Source of the DNA: Streptomyces sp. DG2A-72
GTDB lineage: Bacteria; Actinomycetota; Actinomycetes; Streptomycetales; Streptomycetaceae
DNA: 64,000 nt
NCBI RefSeq assembly: GCF_030499575.1
Contig: NZ_JASTLC010000001.1
Coordinates: 8,890,001-8,954,000, forward strand
Direction of reading: 5' to 3'
Under the pieces are notes generated by a model, which searched no databases, had not been told where the DNA came from, and saw only the letters and a list, made by a program, of their open reading frames with translations. A program made the translations under genes and the position numbers. Position 1 is the first letter of the stretch; the number at the start of each line of letters is the position of its first letter. This document shows positions 26,258 to 40,937 of this stretch, in pieces.

Positions 26258-27087
26258 TCGGGGCGTACTGGCACGAGGTCGAGAAGGCGTTCCGAAGCGT
26301 CCAGCGCCGGCGGGGTGAACCGCTCGTGCACCCGACGGAACGTCTTCTCGGCCTGCTCGGCCGGCCAGTCGTCCGGCAGATGCTTGACCGGCAGCCGGGG
26401 GTCACGGCGGATGATCCGCAGCCACTCGGCCTGCAGCACCAGCCGCAGCCCTAGAGCCTCGTCGAGGCCCGGCAGGTCCGTCTCCCACGGCTGCCAGCGG
26501 CGGACGAACTCCTCGTAGCGCACCGCCAGTTCGGACAGCTCCCAGGTCTCCTCGATCATCGCGCCGATGTCCATGCCGGCGTCGGCGTGGGCGCGGAAGA
26601 CCTTCACATGCGCGGACAGCCCCAGCTCGGCGACCAGCTCACCCACGTCGACATGGCCGGGCGTGATCCACAGCCCGTTGAACAGCGGCCCGAAGCCGCT
26701 CCAGGTGAGCTTCGAGCGCAGGTCGTGCCGCTGCCGCTGCCAGGACTCGGGCAGGGAGAAGCCGAGCAGGGTCCAGGTGCCGTCCCACTGCCGGTTGACC
26801 GCGCCGGTCTCCCAGATGCGCCGCTCGCCGTCGCGCAGGACGGCCGCCGAATGCCCGGTCAGCCCGAAGTACATCCGGCGGCCCTCGCGCTGGCGGCGCA
26901 GCAGGCCACGGTGCACCATCCGGGTCAGCGTCGAGCGCGTCGCCTGCTCGCCGACGCCGACCCGGCGGAAGACGTCGATGACGCTGCCCGAGTACACGCA
27001 GACATCACGCCCGAGCACCTGATCGCCCAGGAACGTCAGCATCAGGGACTGGGGCCGCAGCGACTCTTCGGTGGTCACGCGGCCCAC
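26248..27087 (-). CDS. PaaX-family transcriptional regulator
   Basis: 279 aa from GTG 27087, with an alternative GTG at 27078. The N-terminal winged helix (LTFLGDQVLGRDVCVYSGSV, EQATRSTLTRMVHRGLLRR) is followed by the PaaX central domain (GTWTLLGFSLPESWQRQRHD, GFGPLFNGLWITPG) and C-terminal domain (WRIIRRDPRLP-like). The type protein represses phenylacetate catabolism and binds phenylacetyl-CoA. Position convergent to an aromatic-acid-type CoA ligase operon fits an acyl-CoA-sensing role. It starts 16 nt after an exported-protein gene on the same strand but probably has its own function. Confidence 0.92.
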   Translation of the reverse strand: MGRVTTEESLRPQSLMLTFLGDQVLGRDVCVYSGSVIDVFRRVGVGEQATRSTLTRMVHRGLLRRQREGRRMYFGLTGHSAAVLRDGERRIWETGAVNRQWDGTWTLLGFSLPESWQRQRHDLRSKLTWSGFGPLFNGLWITPGHVDVGELVAELGLSAHVKVFRAHADAGMDIGAMIEETWELSELAVRYEEFVRRWQPWETDLPGLDEALGLRLVLQAEWLRIIRRDPRLPVKHLPDDWPAEQAEKTFRRVHERFTPPALDASERLLDLVPVRPDQA

Positions 27088-27103
27088 GGTAACGCGTGCC
27101 GGA

Positions 27104-27952
27104 TCAGTCCGTGACCTGCTGGTACGAGTACACGGTCGTCGACAGTGCGCAGATGCCGGGCTGGATCACCTGGGCGCGCAGGGTGCCGCTGTTCACGTCG
27201 TGGTCGACGCCCTCCGTCTCGAAGGTGCCGGTGCACACGCTGCGCTGCGGCAGCGCGGACAGGCTCTTGACCGCCCCGGTGACCGGCTTCCCGTCGAGCT
27301 TTCGGGGCAGGTCGACCTGGAGGAGCGGGCGGATCTGAGGGAAGAGGGACCCGGTGGCGTCGTTCGAGGCGCACACCAGCCGGGTCTCGGTGACGAAGTC
27401 GCAGCCCTGGATGTCACGCACCGGCTTGTCGAGCGTGATCTGCCCGGCCTCCTTCAGGTCACCGCCCGTCTGCGGGGTGGACGGGTTGAGCACGGGAGCG
27501 GGGAAGACCTGGAGCCGGTTCTGGTCGCCCCACTCGCCCGACACCAGCCACTGCCCGTCGGGCGAGACGGTCGCGAAGGAGTTGTTGAGCTTCTCGCCCG
27601 CGTTGAGCTGGTGGACGTACTCGTAGCGCTTCCCGGCCGGGGTCGTCACCGCGAACATCTTGGCCGTGGCCGTGTCCGGGCCCTGATAGGCGTCGAACGT
27701 GTAGCCGTTCGCGATGTCCGGGTCGCCCACGTGGTTCCAGCCCTTGACGCGCAGGTCCAGCGGGATGTCCGCAAGCCCCCGGTACAGCAGCGACCCGTCG
27801 GCCCGGCTCGCGAGGCCCTGCCCGCCGCCGAGGGTGTCGGTGTACGCCGTGCCGGTCTCCTCCCAGCGCGGGTCACCGGCGGCGGACGCGGTGCCCGCGC
27901 CCACTGCGAACGCTCCGAATAACGCGGCCAGGCAGACGAGTTGACGCTTCAT
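27104..27952 (-). CDS. Exported protein of unknown function
   Basis: 282 aa from ATG 27952 with a Sec signal peptide (KRQLVCLAALFGAFAVGAG, cleavage near ASA-AGD). The mature part is beta-rich with WLVSGEWGDQNRLQVFPAP and NSFATVSPDGQWLVS, suggestive of a propeller or scaffold fold. It has about four cysteines (GCDF, VCAS, VCTG, ICAL) that could form two disulfides. The start codon overlaps the stop of the PHP-domain gene by 1 nt, so the two are coupled. No catalytic motif recognised. Confidence 0.85.
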   Translation of the reverse strand: MKRQLVCLAALFGAFAVGAGTASAAGDPRWEETGTAYTDTLGGGQGLASRADGSLLYRGLADIPLDLRVKGWNHVGDPDIANGYTFDAYQGPDTATAKMFAVTTPAGKRYEYVHQLNAGEKLNNSFATVSPDGQWLVSGEWGDQNRLQVFPAPVLNPSTPQTGGDLKEAGQITLDKPVRDIQGCDFVTETRLVCASNDATGSLFPQIRPLLQVDLPRKLDGKPVTGAVKSLSALPQRSVCTGTFETEGVDHDVNSGTLRAQVIQPGICALSTTVYSYQQVTD

Positions 27953-29619
27953 CAGGCACCCTTCACGTCGACGAATATCGGGTTGGAATAGAACCATGTA
28001 TCGGCCCACGGGTCACCGTTGCCGGGCTCGTGGGGAAGCGGCCCGTGCGGATCGACGGAGGCGCCCAGGTATCCGGCGCCGTGCCGGTTGCCGTCGCTGC
28101 CGCGCAGCCGGACGTAGAAGGACTCGTCGCCGGCGACGAGCGGGATGCGCAGGGTGTACGTCCCCTTGCGGCCGCTGACGTCCTTGGTGGTGACGACCTT
28201 GGTGGCGGGCGCCCGCCAGGTGTCACGGTCGGCCGCCGGGCCGCGCACCGCGCCCCTGATGACGTCCACGTGTGCCAACTCGGGCAGGATTCCCTGGGGG
28301 TTGGGGCGGGAGGCGCTGGTGACCGTGACGGTCAGGGTGAGCCGCTCGCCCTTGCGGACACGCAGCCTGCCGCCCAGCGTGACGCCCCGGCCGTGGTCGC
28401 AGTCGCGCCTCAGCCGCACCTCGAGCCCGTCCAGCAGATGCCCGTGGTCCAGCCAGACCCGGCCCGCGCGCAGGCCCGCCATCACCGAGCGGTAGCCGTA
28501 GCGGGTGACGCCCACGTGAGTGCGGGAGAACTGTCCGGGCCAGAAGTCGCTGCCGGGCTGCGGGGTGTCGGTGTTCACCGGGTCGGGCAGCCGGCCGGTG
28601 TTGTCGAAGTTCTGGCCCGGCAGCCAGTCGCCGTTCTTCCAGGTGTCGAAGACGATCCGGTGGGCGTCGGAGTTCGTGGTGATCGAGAACAGGCTGCCTT
28701 CTGCCAGCATCGAGTCCCACAGACCGCCGACGGTCGCGGTCGCCCAGTCGAAGCCGCCGTACGTGAGGTAGCCGTCCGCCGGGTAACCGGCGAAGGAGTC
28801 GGCGGAGGGCTTGTTCTCGTACTCGCCGCGGATGGAGGTCGTCCCGCGCCAGCCGGGTATGGCCGCGCCCTGGGCGCCGGGCGCCCCCTCCATGCCGATC
28901 ATGATCTCGGGCGCGGCGTCCCGCCAGTTGCGCATCTCGTGCGGAGAGTCGATGCCGAGCCGCATGGGGTGATTGGCGAGGACCAGGACGTCGTCGACGT
29001 AGCCCGTGCGCCGCTGCTTGGCCAGCCACCGGATGGCCTTGACGGCGTGGTCCTCGTTGCGCGCGGTGTTGGCGTTGCCGGGGGCTCCGTCGGTGTAGCC
29101 GAGCAGCTTGCCGTCGTAGGCGCTCTCGAACTTGGTGAGCAGGTCGACCTCGTGCAGGCCGGGCGCGGCGAAGACCGTGCAGTGCTCGGCGGCCGGGATG
29201 TACCACTCCAGGCCCTGGAAGATCAGCTGACGCGGGTTCTCGGCCCGCGCCTCGAGGATCTCCTTGTGCTCCAGCGGGGCGCCGTGCTGGGCGTGCCCGA
29301 AGTTGGAGTGCTCGGTGAACACCATCCAGTCGAGGCCGTACTTCGCGCCCGCGGCGGCCAGTTGGGAGAACGTGTACTTGGCGTCGTGGCTGTAGACGGT
29401 GTGGATGTGGTGGTCGCCGACGAGGTAGGCGAGGCGCGGGTCGTCACCGCCGAAGGGCCGCGAGGACGCCGCCGCGGGCACGGCCGCCGAACCGAGGGCG
29501 AAGGCGGCGCCGAACAGGCCCGCGCGGCGCAGGAGTCCGCGTCTGGACAGGCCCTGCGGATCGAGTTCCGCAAGGGATATGGATGGGTCGGCCCAGGCGG
29601 GCAGCTGCTGGTCGTTCAC
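27952..29619 (-). CDS. Tat-exported PHP-domain metallohydrolase
   Basis: 555 aa. SRRGLLRRAGLFGAAFALG is a twin-arginine signal after a 25-residue leader. The PHP fold follows, with metal ligands in YLVGDHHIHTVYSHDAKY, VFTEHSNFGH, GLEWYIPAAEHC and VLVLANHPMRLG, and the later SITTNSDAH. This is the layout of extracellular PHP phosphoesterases related to histidinol phosphatase and polymerase PHP domains. The C-terminal about 200 residues are beta-rich (GGRLRVRKGERLTLTVTV). It stands 22 nt after the metallophosphoesterase stop. The two neighbours are exported too, implying a joint periphery function such as removing phosphate from imported compounds. Substrate unknown. Confidence 0.9.
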   Translation of the reverse strand: MNDQQLPAWADPSISLAELDPQGLSRRGLLRRAGLFGAAFALGSAAVPAAASSRPFGGDDPRLAYLVGDHHIHTVYSHDAKYTFSQLAAAGAKYGLDWMVFTEHSNFGHAQHGAPLEHKEILEARAENPRQLIFQGLEWYIPAAEHCTVFAAPGLHEVDLLTKFESAYDGKLLGYTDGAPGNANTARNEDHAVKAIRWLAKQRRTGYVDDVLVLANHPMRLGIDSPHEMRNWRDAAPEIMIGMEGAPGAQGAAIPGWRGTTSIRGEYENKPSADSFAGYPADGYLTYGGFDWATATVGGLWDSMLAEGSLFSITTNSDAHRIVFDTWKNGDWLPGQNFDNTGRLPDPVNTDTPQPGSDFWPGQFSRTHVGVTRYGYRSVMAGLRAGRVWLDHGHLLDGLEVRLRRDCDHGRGVTLGGRLRVRKGERLTLTVTVTSASRPNPQGILPELAHVDVIRGAVRGPAADRDTWRAPATKVVTTKDVSGRKGTYTLRIPLVAGDESFYVRLRGSDGNRHGAGYLGASVDPHGPLPHEPGNGDPWADTWFYSNPIFVDVKGA

Positions 29620-29641
29620 GGAGGGATGCCTTCCGAAGGGT

Positions 29642-31483
29642 TCAGTGGTTCATGAACGACGTGACGGGCAGGGCGCGTTCGACGATCCGTACGTCGCCGA
29701 GGCGCCCGTACAGGATCTGGTCGATCTTCCCGCCGTACTCGTAGCCGCCGAGCAGCCACGGCAGGCCCACCGAGGTGAGGCCGATCGCGGGGGCGTGCGG
29801 GTTGCGGGCGACCGGGCAGCCCTGGACGTACAGCGTGGTGTGCCTGCCGTCGTTGACGACGGCGAGGTGCCACCACTGCTCGCGGGCCGTCTCGTCGCCC
29901 CAGTTGGTGGCGATGCCCTGCTGGTTGAGCGGGCGCACGGCCCACTGCGGACCGGGTCCGTCGGAGAGGGACAGCGTGGCGAGCGGCTCGTCCGGATCAT
30001 CCTCGGTCTTGCCTGCCGCCCCGCCGGTGCCGGTGCGGCTGACCAGTCCGGCCCAGGCGTTGCGGGAGGAGGTCCAGTCGGCGGGCAGCCAGTAGAACGC
30101 CTCGATGGTGTAACCGGACTTGAAGGTGGCCGAGTTGAGGGGCGCGCCGTCGACCGTACGCAGGTAGGCGCCCTTGAGCGGCGGCTTGCCGCCCCGGAAG
30201 TACAGGCTGCCGTGCCCCGGCTGGTCGGGGTGATGGGCGGTGGACCAGGTCAGCGAAGCGTCTCCGACCTTGACCACGGTGAGGTCGTTGCCGCGCCCCG
30301 ACAGGTCACGCACCGTCCCCTCGACCGCGGCTCCCTCCTCGTGCCCGTCGAACCGCCAGTACGCGACCGTGCCCCGCACCAGCATCCGGTCGGCGGGCCG
30401 GGACGGCCGCGCGGGTAGGGGCGCGAACCCGGCGAACCGCTCCTCGAAGTCGATGTCGACGGAGAACCGGTCCGCGTCTCCGGACAGCTCCATCTCCTGC
30501 CGCTCCAGCTCGTTGAGCCCCTTCGCGGCCCGGCCCAGGATCCACGGCGACAGCGTCTCGACGTCGATCGTGTTCCGGTCGAGGTCGAAGTGGTAGAGGC
30601 GGATCATCGCCGCGCCGCCGAAGTACCGGTTCTGATAGTTCGTCAGGTGTAGATGTACGTCGTTCCCGGCCGCGTTCTTGCGGACCGCGCGGGCGGCCGG
30701 CCAGTAGTGGCCGTTGAGGGTGAGGAAGATCTGGTCGTGGTCCTTGACCAGCTTGTCCCACAGCTGCTGTCCGTACGAGGAGAGGGAGTCGTCGCCGACG
30801 ACCAGCTCATGCGTGGTGAGGATGACGGGCGTGCTCGGGTGCTGGGCGATGACGTCCTTCGCCCATGCGTAACCCTTGTCCGACAGCCGCCAGTCCAGGG
30901 CGAGGACGAGCCACTCGCGCCCGGCCGCCTTGAAGACGTGGAAGGTGTTGTAGCCGTCGGCAGAGGCACCGCCGAAGGTCGGCTTTCCCCTGAAGCGGTG
31001 CGGGCCGAACGTGTCCAGGTACGGCGTCGCGCCGCGCTGGTCGGTGGTGGACGAACGGACGTCGTGGTTGCCCGCCAGCACGCTGTAGCCGACCCCGCGC
31101 CGGTCCAGCAGCTCGAACGCCTCGCCGATCGCGTCGCATTCGGCCTTCGCGCCGTTCTCGGTCAGGTCGCCCAGGTGGGACAGGAAGACGAGGTTGTCCT
31201 CGCGCCCGTGCTCCAGCAGATAGCGCAGCGAGGCCTGGATCGGTGCCGGGTTGATGCTCGGTCCGTCGAAGAGGTACTGCGTGTCGGGCATCACGGCGAG
31301 CGTGAAGCGGCGGTTCTCGGTGTCGGGGCGCCGGCCACGGCCGACCGCCGCTGCTTCAGCGGCGACGGTCGGGAGGGTGACGGCGGTGGCCGCGGCGCCG
31401 ATCAGCGCGGTGGCTCTGAGGAAGTTGCGCCTGCCTGCGTGGGCGCAGGCAGACTCCTGGCCGGGCTCATGGGTGGTGCACAC
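29642..31483 (-). CDS. Tat-exported metallophosphoesterase with C-terminal LamG-like domain
   Basis: 613 aa. The N-terminal GRRNFLRATALIGAAATAV is a twin-arginine signal. Calcineurin-type metal ligands follow in order: VMPDTQYL, HLGDLTENG, LAGNHDVRS, ILTTHELVVGD and LNGHYW. From about residue 370 the chain becomes a concanavalin/LamG-type beta sandwich (SGYTIEAFYWLPADW, QWWHLAVVNDGRHTTLYVQG, GRLGDVRIVERAL), probably carbohydrate-binding. It lies 63 nt downstream of the GH2 gene on the same strand and may belong to the same transcript. Confidence 0.92.
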   Translation of the reverse strand: MCTTHEPGQESACAHAGRRNFLRATALIGAAATAVTLPTVAAEAAAVGRGRRPDTENRRFTLAVMPDTQYLFDGPSINPAPIQASLRYLLEHGREDNLVFLSHLGDLTENGAKAECDAIGEAFELLDRRGVGYSVLAGNHDVRSSTTDQRGATPYLDTFGPHRFRGKPTFGGASADGYNTFHVFKAAGREWLVLALDWRLSDKGYAWAKDVIAQHPSTPVILTTHELVVGDDSLSSYGQQLWDKLVKDHDQIFLTLNGHYWPAARAVRKNAAGNDVHLHLTNYQNRYFGGAAMIRLYHFDLDRNTIDVETLSPWILGRAAKGLNELERQEMELSGDADRFSVDIDFEERFAGFAPLPARPSRPADRMLVRGTVAYWRFDGHEEGAAVEGTVRDLSGRGNDLTVVKVGDASLTWSTAHHPDQPGHGSLYFRGGKPPLKGAYLRTVDGAPLNSATFKSGYTIEAFYWLPADWTSSRNAWAGLVSRTGTGGAAGKTEDDPDEPLATLSLSDGPGPQWAVRPLNQQGIATNWGDETAREQWWHLAVVNDGRHTTLYVQGCPVARNPHAPAIGLTSVGLPWLLGGYEYGGKIDQILYGRLGDVRIVERALPVTSFMNH

Positions 31484-31546
31484 ATCGACTCCAGTGAAGG
31501 CACAAGGGCGTGAAGGTGTGAAGCGGTGAAGGGAGTGAAGGCGGGT

Positions 31547-37568
<6,022 letters not shown>

Positions 37569-37598
37569 GGATCTTCGAGGATCTTCGTGTGCCAGAGG

Positions 37599-37637
37599 GA
37601 TCAGGGGGATCAGGGGAGATCAGGGGAGATCATTGGG
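37599..37637. repeat. Short tandem repeat in the pfkB-SBP spacer
   Basis: Three tandem copies of about 10 bp (GATCAGGGGG, GATCAGGGGA, GATCAGGGGA) and a degenerate fourth run into the 3' end of pfkB. A second direct repeat, GGATCTTCGA/GGATCTTCGT, lies at 37569-37588. They may affect mRNA folding ahead of the binding-protein gene. No regulatory role is demonstrated. Confidence 0.5.
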
Positions 37638-38649
37638 GGGAGTTCGGGGGCGTCAGCGGCGCGTACCGGACCGGTGGTCCCAGGTCAAGCGGCATCCGGT
37701 CGGCCAGGAAGCCGTACGAGCGCCGCAGTTCGGGGTCGTCGAGCGCCTGCCACCACTGGTGGATGCCGTACCAGCCGGGGGCGGCCAGCGCTCCGGTGTG
37801 GTGCCGTACCGAGAGGCCGGACGCCAGCACCGCGAACTTCAGCCGCTCCGCCAGCGGCCAGCCGCCGAGCGAGGCGGCGACGAAGCTCGCGCCGAACACG
37901 TCGCCGGCGCCGGTCGCGTCCAGGACATCGATGTCGAGGGCGGGAACCTCCGCGTACTCGCCCGTCGTCTGGTCGGCGGCGATCGCGCCGTCGCCGCCGC
38001 GGGTGACCACGGCGACCGGCACCAGCTCGGTGAGCGTGCCGAGCGCCGCGACCGCGCTGTCGGTGCGGGTGTAGGCCATCGCCTCGGTCTCGTTGGGGAG
38101 GAAGGCGTGGCACAGGGAGAGCTGGTCGAGGAGGTCGGTGGACCACTGCTGGGTGGGGTCCCAGCCGACGTCCGCGTAGATCTGCGTGCCGTTCGCGGCG
38201 GCTTTGCCGAGCCAGGCGCGGGGTTCGGCCTCGATGTGCACCAGGGCGGCGCGCGCCTCGGGCGGGTCGCCCATCAGCGTGTCCTGCGAGTACGGCGGTT
38301 CCTGGCCGTGGGTGACCAGGGCCCGGTCGTGGCCGTGCGCGATGGAGACGGTGACCGGGGTGGGCCAGCCGTCCGCGGTGCGGGAGAGCGAGAGGTCGAC
38401 GCCCTCCTGGTCGGCGAGGACGTCACGGCAGTGCTCGCCGTAGAAGTCGTCGCCGAAGACCGTGGCCAGGGAGGTCTTCAGGCCGAACCGGGACGCGGCC
38501 ACCGCGAGGTTCGCGATGCCGCCCGGGCCGCAGCCCATGCCGGACGTCCAGATCTCCTCGCCCGGCGTCGGCGGCTTCCCGAGCCCGGTGAGGACGAGGT
38601 CGTAGAAGAGCAGCCCGGTCAGCAGCACATCGGGCCTGTCGTCGTCCAC
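37630..38649 (-). CDS. PfkB-family carbohydrate kinase
   Basis: 339 aa from GTG 38649, chosen because GAAGGGA precedes it at good spacing. An ATG at 38688 in the same frame lies within the operator region. The N-terminal pattern GCGPGGIANLAVAASRFG is PfkB signature 1. The C-terminal DATGAGDVFGASFVAASLGG carries signature 2 with the catalytic aspartate and anion hole. Substrate could be a monosaccharide released by the local glycosidases, though fructose, ribose, adenosine and other sugars are possible in this family. First gene of the minus-strand arm, divergent from the DeoR gene. Confidence 0.92.
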   Translation of the reverse strand: MDDDRPDVLLTGLLFYDLVLTGLGKPPTPGEEIWTSGMGCGPGGIANLAVAASRFGLKTSLATVFGDDFYGEHCRDVLADQEGVDLSLSRTADGWPTPVTVSIAHGHDRALVTHGQEPPYSQDTLMGDPPEARAALVHIEAEPRAWLGKAAANGTQIYADVGWDPTQQWSTDLLDQLSLCHAFLPNETEAMAYTRTDSAVAALGTLTELVPVAVVTRGGDGAIAADQTTGEYAEVPALDIDVLDATGAGDVFGASFVAASLGGWPLAERLKFAVLASGLSVRHHTGALAAPGWYGIHQWWQALDDPELRRSYGFLADRMPLDLGPPVRYAPLTPPNSPQ

Positions 38650-38670
38650 GCGCACATCCCTTCGTGGGAG

Positions 38671-38774
38671 CTCGTCAAAACTCGTCATTTTCGATGACCG
38701 GAATCGTGCGCTGCTCGGCGACATTGGTCAATACCTCAGCAGAAGTGAGCATGGAAATGATTGAAGATGACGAG
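38671..38774. promoter_or_regulatory. Divergent pfkB / deoR control region with repeated CTCGTCA boxes
   Basis: On the pfkB side CTCGTCA occurs twice (38671-38677 and 38681-38687), the second within CTCGTCATTTTCGATGA (38681-38697). On the deoR side TGATTGAAGATGACGAG (38758-38774) is its inverted counterpart, 14 of 17 positions matching. The boxes flank both promoters and overlap the deoR start. They are the natural candidates for DeoR binding and autoregulation. A small ATTG-GT-CAAT dyad lies midway (38723-38732). Confidence 0.65.
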
Positions 38775-39552
38775 TAGTGTTCACGGCGTGCTGGCAGAAC
38801 GACGACACCAACTCATCCTGCGGGCCCTGCGCTCCGGCGGCCCCGCGGCCGTGACCGATCTCTCCGAGCAGCTGGGTGTGAGCCCCGCCACGATCCGGCG
38901 TGACCTGGTGAAACTCGAGGAGGACGGCCTGCTCACCCGGGTGCACGGCGGCGCCGTGGCGGAGGAGGGCGACCAGCCCTTCGCCGAGGTCGCCGAGGTG
39001 CGCGTGTCCGAGAAGGACGCGATAGCCGAGCACGCGGCGGGGATGATCAAAGACGGTCAGTCGGTGCTGCTCGACATCGGCACCACCGCCTACCGCCTGG
39101 CCCGCCGGCTGCACGGCCGCCGGCTCACCGTGATCACCAGCAACCTGGTGGTCTACGAGGAGCTCGCCGACGACGAGGGCATCGAGCTGGTCCTGCTCGG
39201 CGGCATGGTCCGCCGCGACTACCGCTCCCTGGTCGGCTTCCTCACCGAGGACAATCTGCGCCAGCTGCACGCCGACTGGCTCTTCCTCGGCACCAGCGGA
39301 GTGCGCCCGGGGGGTCAGGTGATGGACACGACGGTCGTCGAGGTGCCGGTCAAGCGCGCCATGATCAAGGCCGGCGACCGGGTCGTCCTGCTCGCCGACT
39401 CGGCGAAGTTCCCGGGCACGGGCATGGCGAAGGTATGCGGTCCCGAGGACCTGGACATGGTGGTGACGAACGCTCCCGTGAACACGGCGACGCGGTCCTC
39501 CCTGGAGGAGGCGGGCGTCGACGTGTTCGTGGCAGGAAAGGTGCAACCTTGA
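38767..39552 (+). CDS. DeoR-family transcriptional regulator
   Basis: 261 aa from ATG 38767. TTG 38761 and GTG 38788 are alternatives, and none has a good ribosome binding site. The N-terminal helix-turn-helix reads RRHQLILRALRSGGPAAVTD then LGVSPATIRRDLVKLEEDGL and VHGGAV, the DeoR signature. The effector domain has DIGTTAYRLARRL, LLGGMVRRDYRSLVG and DWLFLGTSGV, the sugar-phosphate-binding fold of the family. It is the first gene of the plus-strand arm and overlaps the GH4 start (TTGA). Sugar phosphates are the usual inducers. Confidence 0.94.
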   Translation: MTSSVHGVLAERRHQLILRALRSGGPAAVTDLSEQLGVSPATIRRDLVKLEEDGLLTRVHGGAVAEEGDQPFAEVAEVRVSEKDAIAEHAAGMIKDGQSVLLDIGTTAYRLARRLHGRRLTVITSNLVVYEELADDEGIELVLLGGMVRRDYRSLVGFLTEDNLRQLHADWLFLGTSGVRPGGQVMDTTVVEVPVKRAMIKAGDRVVLLADSAKFPGTGMAKVCGPEDLDMVVTNAPVNTATRSSLEEAGVDVFVAGKVQP

Positions 39553-40886
39553 AGCTGACGATTCTGGGCGGCGGCGGATTCCGCGTGCCGCTCGTGTACG
39601 GGGCGCTCCTCGGGGACCGCGGCGAGGGCCGGGTGACCCGGGTCGTGCTGCACGACCTGGACGTCGGCCGGCTCGACGCCGTGACCCGCGTCCTGGCCGA
39701 GCAGGCGGTGGACGCCCCCGACGCTCCCGAGGTCACCGCTACCACCGACCTCGACGAGGCGCTGCGCGGCGCCGACTTCGTGTTCTCCGCGATCCGCGTC
39801 GGCGGCCTGGAAGGGCGCGCGAACGACGAGCGGGTGGCCCTGGCGCAGGGCGTCCTCGGTCAGGAGACGGTCGGCGCGGGCGGCATCGCCTACGGCCTGC
39901 GCACGGTGCCCGTCGCCGTCGACATCGCCCAGCGCGTGGCCCGCCTCGCGCCGGACGCCTGGGTCATCAACTTCACCAACCCCGCGGGCCTGGTCACCGA
40001 GGCCATGTCCCGCCACCTCGCGGGCCGCGTCATCGGTATCTGCGACTCGCCGGTCGGCCTCGGCCGCCGTATCGCCCGCGTCCTCGGCGCCAACCCGCGC
40101 GAGGCCTGGATCGACTACGTCGGCCTCAACCACCTCGGCTGGGTCCGCGGCCTGCGCGTGGCCGGCCGCGACGAGCTGCCGCGGCTGCTCGCCGACCCCG
40201 GCCTGCTCGGCTCCTTCGAGGAGGGCAAGCTCTTCGGCCCCGACTGGCTGCAGTCCCTCGGCGCGATCCCGAACGAGTATCTGCACTACTACTACTTCAA
40301 CCGGGAAGCCGTCCGCTCCTACCAGGAGGCCCACCAGACCCGCGGCGCCTTCCTGCGCGACCAGCAGGCCCGCTTCTACGAGGAGATGCGCGACCCGAGC
40401 GCGGCGGCCCTGCTCGCCTGGGACCGCACCCGCGCCGAACGCGAGGCGACGTACATGGCGGAGAACCGGGAGACGGCGGGCGCCGGCGAGCGCGACGCCG
40501 ACGACCTCTCCGGCGGCTACGAGAAGGTCGCCCTCGCGCTGATGCGGGCCATCGCCCGCGACGAGCGCACCACCCTGATCCTCAACGTGCGCAACGAGCA
40601 CACGCTCTCCGTCCTTGACAACGATGCCGTCATCGAGGTCCCGTGCCTCGTCGACGCCAACGGCGCCCACCCCGTCGCCGTCGATCCGCTGCCCGACCAC
40701 GCCACCGGGCTCGTCTGCTCGGTGAAGGCGGTCGAGCGCGAGGTCCTCGCAGCGGCCGAGTCCGGGTCCCGTGCGACGGCCGTGAAGGCCTTCGCCCTGC
40801 ACCCGCTCGTCGACTCCGTGAGCGTGGCCCGCAGACTGGTCGACGGCTACACCCAGGTTCACCCTGGTCTCACGTATCTTGCGTAA
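39549..40886 (+). CDS. GH4-family NAD-dependent glycosidase (6-phospho-beta-glucosidase-like)
   Basis: 445 aa from TTG 39549, which overlaps the deoR stop and follows AGGAAAGG. The Rossmann start is LTILGGGGFRVP. NFTNPAGLVTEA (141-152), C165-D-S-P168 and H195 in GLNHLGW provide the NAD, substrate and Mn2+ ligand positions of GH4. Family members oxidise C3 of the sugar with NAD before elimination. Known 6-phospho-beta-glucosidases have C-N-x-P where this has C-D-S-P, so specificity for a phosphorylated sugar is uncertain. Neighbours suggest a beta-linked oligosaccharide fragment as substrate. Confidence 0.9.
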   Translation: MKLTILGGGGFRVPLVYGALLGDRGEGRVTRVVLHDLDVGRLDAVTRVLAEQAVDAPDAPEVTATTDLDEALRGADFVFSAIRVGGLEGRANDERVALAQGVLGQETVGAGGIAYGLRTVPVAVDIAQRVARLAPDAWVINFTNPAGLVTEAMSRHLAGRVIGICDSPVGLGRRIARVLGANPREAWIDYVGLNHLGWVRGLRVAGRDELPRLLADPGLLGSFEEGKLFGPDWLQSLGAIPNEYLHYYYFNREAVRSYQEAHQTRGAFLRDQQARFYEEMRDPSAAALLAWDRTRAEREATYMAENRETAGAGERDADDLSGGYEKVALALMRAIARDERTTLILNVRNEHTLSVLDNDAVIEVPCLVDANGAHPVAVDPLPDHATGLVCSVKAVEREVLAAAESGSRATAVKAFALHPLVDSVSVARRLVDGYTQVHPGLTYLA

Positions 40887-40937
40887 GCGCTTTCCCGGCA
40901 GGCTCTTCATCTCCCCGTACGCTCTCTGGAGACTCTG

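Noticed and set aside
40883..40894. AAGCGCTT-centred dyad between GH4 and GH38 as a LacI operator
   Set aside because: Only 8 bp are perfect, it overlaps the GH4 stop, and the locus already has a DeoR regulator with better sites.
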